From the NCBI GenBank assembly GCA_028693885.1, contig JAQUUM010000069.1:1-6632 (forward strand): a stretch of DNA of 6,632 nucleotides, given 5' to 3'. The DNA is from Bacilli bacterium (GTDB taxonomy: Bacteria > Bacillota_I > Bacilli_A > ML615J-28 > CAG-698). Shown here piece after piece: positions 1 to 6,290 of the stretch (the first letter of the stretch is position 1; every line of letters starts with the position of its first letter). Below the pieces are notes generated by a model. The model did no database searches. It had not been told where the DNA came from and was given only the letters and a program-made list of their open reading frames with translations. Both the position numbers and the translations under genes were made by a program.

Positions 1-832
1 CCGGTCTATCAGTAACATAGTTTATTAAACTAGTTGGCTTTTTTAATTCTTTTAAAATAGTTTTAACAACATCAATATTAGCTCTTTCGTTGTGCCCTCC
101 AATATTATAAGTCTCCCCTATCCTACCTTTGTGAATAATTAAATCAATAGCAGTACAATGATCATAGACATGTAGCCAATCTCTTACATTTTCTCCTTTA
201 CCATAAACTGGTAAACTCTTATTTTCTAAAGCATTTTTAATCATTAAAGGAATTAATTTTTCAGGGAATTGATAAGGCCCATAATTATTAGAGCATCTCG
301 AAACGGTAATTGGTAGTTTAAAAGTTCTATAATATGCATATACTAACAAATCAGCTGAAGCTTTTGAAGCTGAATATGGACTTGAAGTTTTAAGAGGTGT
401 AGTTTCAGTAAACAATAAATCAGGTCTATTTAACGGTAAATCTCCATATACTTCATCAGTCGATACTTGATGAAATCTTTGAACTTTATATTTTAAAGAA
501 GCATCCATTAAAACTTGAGTTCCGATGATATTTGTTTTTAAGAAAATTTCTGGGTTTTCAATTGATCTATCAACATGTGATTCAGCCGCAAAATTAACTA
601 CCACATCAAATTTTTCTTTTTCAAACAAATCATGTATTAACTCTCTGTCAGTAATATCACCTTTTATAAACTTAAAATTTTTGTTATTTATAATAGGTGC
701 TAAAGTTTCTAAATTGCCTGCATAAGTTAAAGAATCTAAAACAACTATCTCATAGTCATGATATTTATCAATCATATATTGTGTGAAGTTTCCACCAATG
801 AAACCAGCCCCACCGGTTATTAATAATTTCAT
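1..832 (-). CDS. rmlB: dTDP-glucose 4,6-dehydratase RmlB (C-terminal end cut by the window edge)
   Basis: Converts dTDP-glucose to dTDP-4-keto-6-deoxyglucose in the cytoplasm, using a bound NAD+. The visible 277 codons run open to the left edge; the family is about 330-350 residues, so roughly 60 residues are missing. Seen in the sequence: nucleotide-binding GGAGFIG at residues 7-13, the catalytic Thr-Asp-Glu in STDEVYG (124-130), the Tyr/Lys pair in YSASK (153-157), SNNYGPYQFPEKL (181-193) and VRDWLHVYDHC (216-226). These are the diagnostic RmlB motifs and none is damaged. The ATG at 832 has a strong GGAGG (842-838) five bases upstream, and the gene follows the SDR gene after 12 bases. Its product is the last shared intermediate before rhamnose and 2,6-dideoxyhexose pathways split. 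In this setting it probably feeds the 2,3-dehydratase, though rmlC/rmlD outside the window could also use it. Confidence 0.97.
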   Translation of the reverse strand, partial: MKLLITGGAGFIGGNFTQYMIDKYHDYEIVVLDSLTYAGNLETLAPIINNKNFKFIKGDITDRELIHDLFEKEKFDVVVNFAAESHVDRSIENPEIFLKTNIIGTQVLMDASLKYKVQRFHQVSTDEVYGDLPLNRPDLLFTETTPLKTSSPYSASKASADLLVYAYYRTFKLPITVSRCSNNYGPYQFPEKLIPLMIKNALENKSLPVYGKGENVRDWLHVYDHCTAIDLIIHKGRIGETYNIGGHNERANIDVVKTILKELKKPTSLINYVTDRP

Positions 833-844
833 TTAAACCTCCAT

Positions 845-1774
845 TTAATCGTTTTTATCTTTATACTCAAGAAGCCATTTAAAAAAATTTCTTTGGTATT
901 TAAAATTTACAGTTTCATCAAATTTTGACGAATCAAAAAGTGTATCGCCTGACTCGGTTTTATATGCAATTTCAGGCCATTCGACCTGCTTAATGCTTAC
1001 TTTGTAAGCCTTAGCAACTGCTAAAGCTGCTTCTTTTATACTAATATTATTTAGTCCCCCAATATTAAAAACATCGTTATCTGTTTTATTTGAAACAGCT
1101 CCTTTTATCAAAGCTTCACATAAATCATCAACATGAACAAATGTTCTTTTTTGAGCACCGTCGCCAAAAATATTTATATCATTACCTTTTTTTGCTTCAT
1201 TTAAAAAGAAACCAATTGTACCGTATGATGAGGCATCTTCTACCATCGTTGCATAAACAACTGGTATTCTAAAAATCACATATTTAAGATTGAAAACTTT
1301 TGAATATAATTTTAAATATTGTTCAGCACTATATTTGTTTATTGCATAAACTGATAAAAATTCCTTTTCAGCTTCTTCCTTAAGCAAGGCATCACTAATT
1401 CCTTTGTAAATTAATCTTGTTGATGGAAATATTATTTTAGCAGATGATTTATAATATAAATACTTAGTTAATAAATTCAACAGTCCTATTTCATTAATAT
1501 TGATAAAATTTTTGTAATCGTAAAAAGCAGCACTTGTTCCAGTTTTTCCTGAAAATATAAACATATAATCACAATCATAGTTTATATTATCGAGTGTTTC
1601 AATATTCAACAAATCAATTTGTTTATAATTTGGATAATTATCAATATGCGAAGGCTGAACATCATATAATTCTAAATTGAATACATCATTATAACTTTTT
1701 TTTAGTTTATACACTAAATTGCGTGCAATGTAGCCATTCGCGCCAATAATTGCTATGCTTTTTACTTTTGACAT
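845..1774 (-). CDS. Extended SDR-family NAD(P)-dependent reductase/epimerase, candidate NDP-hexose 4-ketoreductase
   Basis: A 309-residue extended short-chain dehydrogenase/reductase. Seen: GANGYIA (11-17) as the GxxGxxA Rossmann loop, PSTR (117-120) carrying the active-site Ser/Thr, the catalytic pair Tyr143/Lys147 in YAINK, and RTFVHVDDLCEA (210-221), typical of the nucleotide-sugar epimerase/dehydratase/ketoreductase group. The length fits the family. It does not look like RmlD or RmlB. Lying between rmlA and rmlB, and close to the 2,3-dehydratase and 3-ketoreductase genes, it is the best candidate for the NADPH-dependent 4-keto reduction that finishes a dTDP-2,6-dideoxyhexose; this is inference from context, since SDR sequence alone does not give substrate or stereochemistry. 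A C4 or other epimerase is the main alternative. A start at the in-frame TTG at 1789 is unlikely because it would translate the ribosome binding site; the ATG at 1774 is chosen. Confidence 0.85.
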   Translation of the reverse strand: MSKVKSIAIIGANGYIARNLVYKLKKSYNDVFNLELYDVQPSHIDNYPNYKQIDLLNIETLDNINYDCDYMFIFSGKTGTSAAFYDYKNFININEIGLLNLLTKYLYYKSSAKIIFPSTRLIYKGISDALLKEEAEKEFLSVYAINKYSAEQYLKLYSKVFNLKYVIFRIPVVYATMVEDASSYGTIGFFLNEAKKGNDINIFGDGAQKRTFVHVDDLCEALIKGAVSNKTDNDVFNIGGLNNISIKEAALAVAKAYKVSIKQVEWPEIAYKTESGDTLFDSSKFDETVNFKYQRNFFKWLLEYKDKND

Positions 1775-1858
1775 TTCAAATTCCTCCAAGTTATAAAAAA
1801 TAAATTTTATAATTTTTTCTTTCTAAAGTTAATATAAATTACTAATTAAACTACGAAT
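1775..1858 (-). other. 84-base spacer between rmlA and the SDR gene, with an A/T-only inverted repeat
   Basis: This is the longest gap in the window; the others are 2 to 39 bases. It is very A+T-rich and holds a perfect 8-base inverted repeat of A and T only (arms 1791-1798 and 1805-1812, six-base loop), ending just upstream of the GGAGG of the SDR gene. The stem lacks G-C pairs and is not followed by a T-run in the direction of transcription, so it is not a convincing terminator. A weak promoter-like pair (TTAACT near 1832, TATAAA near 1811, spacing 15) is also present but is expected by chance at this base composition. Confidence 0.35.
1783..1787 (-). promoter_or_regulatory. Ribosome binding site GGAGG that fixes the SDR gene start
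   Basis: A GGAGG sits eight bases before the ATG at 1774. An in-frame TTG at 1789 would extend the protein by five residues (MEEFE), but those codons are the Shine-Dalgarno sequence itself, so the shorter protein beginning MSKVK is preferred. Confidence 0.85.
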
Positions 1859-2731
1859 TTAAATCTTATCCTCAATCAAAGACATCAAATACTTTCCATA
1901 TTCTGTTTGTCTTAACAAATAGCCTATTTCATATAATTGATTATCACTGATAAATCCTTTTCGCCACGCTATTTCTTCAATTGCTGAAATATAAAAACCT
2001 TGCATTGATTGAATAGTTGACACAAAATTACTAGCTTGTAATAATCCTTCAGGCGACCCAGTATCAATCCACGCCATACCTCTACCAAGTGGCAAGCATG
2101 ATAATTTACCGCGTTTTAAATATTCATTATTAATGGCTGTAATTTCGATTTCACCTCTAGCTGATGGTTCAACATTTTTAGCTATTTCTACCACATCATT
2201 GTCATAAAAATAGATTCCAGGAACAGCATATTCTGATTTCGGTTTTTCTGGTTTTTCCTCAATCGAGATAACATTATACTTTTCGTCAAATTGAACTACA
2301 CCAAATTCTTTTGGATTTTTTACTGGATATCCAAAAATTAATGCTCCTTCTTGAATATTCGCAGCTTCTTTAAGAGTTCCACTCAAATACTGACCATAAA
2401 AAACATTATCTCCCAAGATTAAACAAACATTGTCTTTTCCAATAAATTTTTCACCTATAATAAAAGCATCAGCTAAACCTCTAGGTTTTTCTTGAACAGC
2501 ATATTCAATAGTTATACCTAAATGTGAGCCATCTTTCAATAATTTTTTATATTGATCAATATCATCTGGTGTTGAAATAATCAAAATTTCTTTTATCCTA
2601 GCCAATAATAATATTGATAAGGGATAATATATCAAAGGTTTATCATAAATTGGCAATAATTGTTTTGATGTTGAAACGGTTATAGGGTAAAGTCTTGATC
2701 CTTTTCCTCCGGCTAATACTATACCTTTCAT
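1859..2731 (-). CDS. rmlA: Glucose-1-phosphate thymidylyltransferase RmlA
   Basis: Joins dTTP and glucose-1-phosphate to give dTDP-glucose and pyrophosphate, the entry step for dTDP-activated deoxysugars; cytoplasmic and Mg-dependent. The protein is complete at 290 residues, a normal length for this family. Seen: the nucleotide-binding signature LAGGKGSRLYP (6-16), TSKQLLPIYDKPLIYYP (21-37) with the conserved Lys23, QEKPRGLADA (80-89), GDN (107-109) with metal-binding Asp108, EEKP (158-161), ARGEIEIT (191-198), and WIDTGS (221-226) with the second metal-ligand Asp223. The signature has Ser12 where Thr is more usual (GGKGSRL), a conservative change. The ATG at 2731 has GGAG seven bases upstream, and the gene follows the 3-ketoreductase after 15 bases. 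In many clusters rmlA is next to rmlC; here no rmlC is visible and the neighbours are 2,6-dideoxyhexose enzymes. Family feedback inhibition by dTDP-sugars is known but not demonstrable from this sequence. Confidence 0.97.
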   Translation of the reverse strand: MKGIVLAGGKGSRLYPITVSTSKQLLPIYDKPLIYYPLSILLLARIKEILIISTPDDIDQYKKLLKDGSHLGITIEYAVQEKPRGLADAFIIGEKFIGKDNVCLILGDNVFYGQYLSGTLKEAANIQEGALIFGYPVKNPKEFGVVQFDEKYNVISIEEKPEKPKSEYAVPGIYFYDNDVVEIAKNVEPSARGEIEITAINNEYLKRGKLSCLPLGRGMAWIDTGSPEGLLQASNFVSTIQSMQGFYISAIEEIAWRKGFISDNQLYEIGYLLRQTEYGKYLMSLIEDKI

Positions 2732-2746
2732 ATTAATTCTCCTTTT

Positions 2747-3766
2747 TTATTTACTTGATGCTTTATCCATAAAATCTTGAACTAACTCACTTTGATTCAA
2801 TATATTTTGATAATTTGTTTTTCTAATATCTTCGTTAATAATACTCTCATGAAAATACTTTATTGATTTCATAAATGCTTTATCACTTTCAAGAGTAACT
2901 TCACTTTCTAAACCATTTTCATTTAAAATGAAAATAGGTTTATAATCATCTGGAGCTGTTAGTATACGCTTAGTAAGCAAGCTTGCTTTACTGCCCCAAA
3001 TTTCTAAATCACATTTATACGTGTTGTCCATTCCAAAAGCAATATTGGCGACTATTCCACTATCATTTCTAAGCATAGCTGACCCATAAATATCTACTTC
3101 ATAATCGTTTGTAAATCCCGAGTTTGCATTAACAACTTTACAAGAATCGCCCAATAATATTTTAGCAAGTTTAAGGGTATAACCACCACAATCAAGCAAA
3201 GCTCCACCACCTAGAGATTTATTATATCTAAAATCATTAGCCCCTCTAAATGGAAAACCAAAATTAATCGTAATTAATCTTATCTTTCCAAAAAAATTTT
3301 CTTTAATTAATTTTTTTACATAATCTATTTGAGAATGAAATACAAACATATAATTTTCATGTAAAGCAAGTTGTTTTTCATTTGCTAAATCTAGCAATTC
3401 TTTAGTATGTAAATAATTTGTAGTTGAAGGTTTTTCAACCAAAACATGTTTATTATACATTAAGGCTTTTTTAGCCCAATAATAATGTAGGCCTGGTGGT
3501 AAAGGTATATATACAGCTTCAATCAAATCAGATTTTAACATCGCTTCATAGCCTTCAAAAACTATCCCACCATATTTACCAACAAAGTTATTAGCTTTTT
3601 CTTTCTCTGCTAGCAATAACTCTGTTTTTTTTTCGCCTAACCATTCCTCAATACTAGATATCGCTACTCCTACAAATTCAAAAATATCTAATTGTACAAG
3701 CGAAGGTAAAAATCTTCTAAAGGCAATCTCAGATGGAGCGATTATCCCAATTCTTATTTTTTTCAT
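2747..3766 (-). CDS. Gfo/Idh/MocA-family NDP-hexose 3-ketoreductase (dTDP-3,4-diketo-2,6-dideoxyglucose 3-reductase type)
   Basis: A 339-residue oxidoreductase with an N-terminal Rossmann domain (GIIAPSEIAFRRFLPSL, 7-23), the catalytic-Lys motif EKP (111-113) and a C-terminal alpha/beta domain with GGGALLDCGGY (186-196), whose Asp and Tyr196 match the conserved DxGxY of the family. The Ala/Arg-Arg-x-Leu-Pro stretch near the N-terminus resembles antibiotic 3-ketoreductases such as KijD10, OleW and SpnN. Those enzymes use NADPH to reduce the C3 ketone made by a 2,3-dehydratase. The dehydratase gene lies just upstream, with only two bases between its stop and this ATG, which strongly supports the same role here. 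The GAGG ribosome binding site (3778-3775) is inside the last codons of that gene, so translation is probably coupled. Residues about 39-58 look like an extra, charged insertion before the usual 'A..YG' segment. Other Gfo/Idh sugar oxidoreductases are a less likely alternative. Confidence 0.88.
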   Translation of the reverse strand: MKKIRIGIIAPSEIAFRRFLPSLVQLDIFEFVGVAISSIEEWLGEKKTELLLAEKEKANNFVGKYGGIVFEGYEAMLKSDLIEAVYIPLPPGLHYYWAKKALMYNKHVLVEKPSTTNYLHTKELLDLANEKQLALHENYMFVFHSQIDYVKKLIKENFFGKIRLITINFGFPFRGANDFRYNKSLGGGALLDCGGYTLKLAKILLGDSCKVVNANSGFTNDYEVDIYGSAMLRNDSGIVANIAFGMDNTYKCDLEIWGSKASLLTKRILTAPDDYKPIFILNENGLESEVTLESDKAFMKSIKYFHESIINEDIRKTNYQNILNQSELVQDFMDKASSK

Positions 3767-3768
3767 TT

Positions 3769-5169
3769 TTATAACCTCAGTAGTGCCATTAAATTTCTTA
3801 GCTGTATATTAACAATATTATTAGATTGAATTAGATAATTAATAGTTTTATAATCAACCCATGCGTAATCCTTGGGTAAATCAAGCAGTTCATTTTCTTT
3901 AATATCAATAATAGTATTTCTATTTTGCTCATGGTAGAATCTTCCACCTTCTTCTGACAATAATACATCATATAAAATATTTTTTTTATTTTTTAGTTTT
4001 TCTTCAAAAAGTAATTCTACCTTATTATTAAACTCCTCAATAAATTCTTTTTGAATTGTTGGACCCAATTCAAAAATATCAAATGTTCCTACCTCTGCTT
4101 TTATTTTAACAAGAAACTTTCTTGTTTGATTTATGATTGTCGTAAACAAACCAAACAAAGCTATTCCTTTTGATTCGAAAAGTGGTTGACTCCACTTTCT
4201 AACCTCTCTGCCTTCAATTTCAATATTACAAAAAATAACATCAAAATTGCTAGTTGTTTTAGAAGTAATTCTATCATTTAAAATAAGCCAATTATCTAAA
4301 CTTTTTAGTGAAATGATTTCACTATTAAGTTTATGATACATCTTAAAGTCATTTAATTTATTATATAAATTAACGACTTCGCTATAATTAATTTCACCAA
4401 ACATAGATTCTATTAAAGAACTAGAATAATTCTTTAAATTTAAAATACAATCTTTATTAATTTGAAATAAGGGAATACAAGAAATTACGGTTCTAGTATC
4501 CATATTAACCAAATTATCTATCTTAAGCAATTCTTTGATTTGGTATAAACTCATCCATAAGTGAGATTCAAAAACCTCAATATCTTCATCAACTTTTATT
4601 ATTACATTTCTATTACGTTTCTTTAAAAACCTTGAAGATTGTTCAGATTGTAATTGATCTACTATTATTTCATATTTACTTGCATTTTTAAAATAATTCA
4701 AATAACTAGGTTCTTTACCACCGTGTAGCATTTGAAAATTACTCATAGTAGCTTGAAGTGTTGGAGAAATTTGAATTTTATTAATATTACCTGGTTCAAT
4801 CTTCATTTGCATCAAAAAATACAAATTACTATTAAATTCTTTAGCAATAATTCCTAAATACCCTATTTCATTTTGAATTATTATAGGTTGTTCACTAATA
4901 ACAGAATCAGATGTAGTTCTTAATCCCTTGATAGAAAAAAACGAATTGTTATGATTTTGAATAAATCCTAAATCATTCATTTTCCAACCATTACATTCTA
5001 ATAAATTTGTTTTATCAATTTTCACTACCGTATTTTTATTTTTATAATGAATTTTATTTATAATAAATTTATTAGAATTTAAAGTTTCTTTTACTGTTAA
5101 AGAATTTGAAAGAAGTTGTTGAGTATGTTTATTCATAAATACAACAGATAAGAACTCTGTCCCTTTCAT
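3769..5169 (-). CDS. NDP-hexose 2,3-dehydratase (EvaA/OleV/SpnO family)
   Basis: Removes water across C2-C3 of dTDP-4-keto-6-deoxyglucose, giving the unstable dTDP-3,4-diketo-2,6-dideoxyglucose: the committed step of 2,6-dideoxysugar synthesis. The 466 residues match the family length. Diagnostic stretches seen: EQPIIIQNEIGYLGII (93-108), FLMQMKIEPGNINKIQISPT (118-137), QATMSN (139-144), SEQSSRFLKKRNRN (175-188), NLVNMDTRTVISC (219-231) and SEEGGRFYHEQNRN (405-418). The protein is an internal duplication: 92-140 aligns with 326-374, and 172-232 with 402-464, as expected for a family described as two Nudix-like halves. The C-terminal copy is more divergent (for example MKIEPGN versus IKAEVGT). 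The ATG at 5169 has no recognisable ribosome binding site; a second in-frame ATG at 5136 (Met12) also lacks one, so the start is uncertain by 11 residues. Function is confident; dTDP as the carrier is inferred from rmlA and rmlB. Confidence 0.95.
   Translation of the reverse strand: MKGTEFLSVVFMNKHTQQLLSNSLTVKETLNSNKFIINKIHYKNKNTVVKIDKTNLLECNGWKMNDLGFIQNHNNSFFSIKGLRTTSDSVISEQPIIIQNEIGYLGIIAKEFNSNLYFLMQMKIEPGNINKIQISPTLQATMSNFQMLHGGKEPSYLNYFKNASKYEIIVDQLQSEQSSRFLKKRNRNVIIKVDEDIEVFESHLWMSLYQIKELLKIDNLVNMDTRTVISCIPLFQINKDCILNLKNYSSSLIESMFGEINYSEVVNLYNKLNDFKMYHKLNSEIISLKSLDNWLILNDRITSKTTSNFDVIFCNIEIEGREVRKWSQPLFESKGIALFGLFTTIINQTRKFLVKIKAEVGTFDIFELGPTIQKEFIEEFNNKVELLFEEKLKNKKNILYDVLLSEEGGRFYHEQNRNTIIDIKENELLDLPKDYAWVDYKTINYLIQSNNIVNIQLRNLMALLRL
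3775..3778 (-). promoter_or_regulatory. Ribosome binding site GAGG of the 3-ketoreductase, inside the dehydratase gene
   Basis: GAGG lies eight bases before the ATG at 3766 and overlaps the Leu-Arg codons at the end of the 2,3-dehydratase. The stop TAA (3771-3769) falls between the site and the start codon. This layout usually means that a ribosome ending one gene helps start the next. Confidence 0.75.
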
Positions 5170-5201
5170 TATATTTTTATTTTTAAATTAATAAGTCGGT
5201 T

Positions 5202-6251
5202 TTATCTAAAAATAGCTTTTATAATTTTTTTGATACATCCTTTTATAACCGGCTTTTGGAATGAAGAAACAAGCCATACCCTTTTATATGTATCTTTTAA
5301 ATTAAAGTATTCTGAATTTTTTAAAAGCCCACCACTTTTTTTATATTTTTTGATCAAATGCCAATTATCACCAATTATAGTAGCAATGTTTTTTTTACAA
5401 ACTCTAACTACACTTTTATTGCAACCATTTTTCTTATAATTATCAATTACATCTAGTGATATTTTATAGAATATGATTGGTAAATAACCATCATAAAATT
5501 TACTTCCAGCCCAATCTCTTGTGCCTTCACCTGAGATTATCGTAGCCTCACTTATGTAGTATACTTCTTTACCTAAAAAGTTTTTAGCAAACACTGAACA
5601 ATGTGGATATGTATTATCTATGTTTGTAGCAAAACCACTTGTGTTTTTACTATCAAAAGTATGCTTAAGCCATAACTCTCTTTTAAATATACAAGCAGGT
5701 AAAGATCTTAACATAATATTCCCATATTCTGGCAATAAAAGTTTATCAAACAAAATCAATTGACTTTCAAAATTTGCTTTTCCTCTTATATCGGATGAAT
5801 TATAATTAATTTCTTTAATTTTTGAAAAACCATTTTCTAAATTATAAAAATCACATAGGTCTAAATATGACAATCTCAATGCTATGAATTCTAATTTTGG
5901 ATGATTTAAAAATTTATCTAAAATATTAGAGACTGAGTTTGGATGGATAAAATCATCTGATCCTAATATCCAACAAAACTCACCTTTAGATAACTCTACA
6001 CATTTGATAAAATTATTAGCCATTCCTAAATTTTTTAAATTTTTATTATACCTTATAGTTACTTCTTTATATTCTTTAATAATAGATGAAACATAAGTTT
6101 CATAATCATCTGAAGAAAAGTCATCACTGATAATAATTTCAAGTCTATTAGCGTGTAGCTTTGAAGCGTTATATATACTTTCAAATGTTTCTTTAAAAAC
6201 ATCTAATTTATTATATACAGGTATACAAATTGATAATAGTAATTCTTTCAT
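5202..6251 (-). CDS. Family 2 glycosyltransferase (GT-A fold), possibly abequosyltransferase-like
   Basis: A 349-residue inverting GT2 enzyme that would transfer a sugar from a nucleotide donor to a growing lipid-linked oligosaccharide at the cytoplasmic face of the membrane. Seen: N-terminal LSICIPVYNKLDVFKETFES (6-25), EIIISDDFSSDD (38-49) with the nucleotide-binding Asp residues, NLGMANNFIKCVELSKGEF (74-92), and GSDD (97-100) as the DxD-type metal site. The middle and C-terminal parts (about 160-255) are typical of surface-glycan GT2 proteins and determine the acceptor, which cannot be read from sequence. The C-terminus is basic and amphipathic (KKIIKAIFR), consistent with membrane association. 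The layout recalls enzymes that transfer dideoxyhexoses, such as abequosyltransferase, but that resemblance is an impression and not proof. The ATG at 6251 has GAGG (6262-6259) seven bases upstream. It follows the flippase-like gene after 39 bases. Confidence 0.9.
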   Translation of the reverse strand: MKELLLSICIPVYNKLDVFKETFESIYNASKLHANRLEIIISDDFSSDDYETYVSSIIKEYKEVTIRYNKNLKNLGMANNFIKCVELSKGEFCWILGSDDFIHPNSVSNILDKFLNHPKLEFIALRLSYLDLCDFYNLENGFSKIKEINYNSSDIRGKANFESQLILFDKLLLPEYGNIMLRSLPACIFKRELWLKHTFDSKNTSGFATNIDNTYPHCSVFAKNFLGKEVYYISEATIISGEGTRDWAGSKFYDGYLPIIFYKISLDVIDNYKKNGCNKSVVRVCKKNIATIIGDNWHLIKKYKKSGGLLKNSEYFNLKDTYKRVWLVSSFQKPVIKGCIKKIIKAIFR

Positions 6252-6290
6252 CTAAATTCCTCTTATATGCTCAATCAAATATCAGCATTC

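Noticed and set aside
525..725. Plus-strand open frame of 66 codons opposite rmlB
   Set aside because: It lies wholly antisense to a well-conserved gene, resembles nothing recognisable and has no ribosome binding site; the same applies to the plus-strand frames at 1090-1272 and 5230-5439.
1775..1789. TTG start adding five residues to the SDR protein
   Set aside because: The extra codons are the GGAGG ribosome binding site of the ATG at 1774, and the protein already begins just before its Rossmann strand from that ATG.
1791..1822. Intrinsic terminator on the plus strand (inverted repeat followed by T-rich sequence)
   Set aside because: The stem has no G-C pair and there is no plus-strand gene to terminate.
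1811..1832. Promoter for the SDR-rmlB pair
   Set aside because: The -35-like TTAACT and -10-like TATAAA are 15 bases apart with several mismatches, and such matches are common in sequence this rich in A and T.
1..2731. Reading rmlA and rmlB as a standard dTDP-L-rhamnose operon
   Set aside because: No rmlC or rmlD is visible, and the gene between them is a different SDR protein. Rhamnose genes could still lie beyond the left edge, so rhamnose is not excluded, only unsupported here.
2975..2988. Perfect 14-base palindrome centred on AAGCTT
   Set aside because: It is inside the 3-ketoreductase, encoding part of the conserved 'GSKASLL' stretch, with no loop and no second copy noticed; most likely a coincidence of codon choice.
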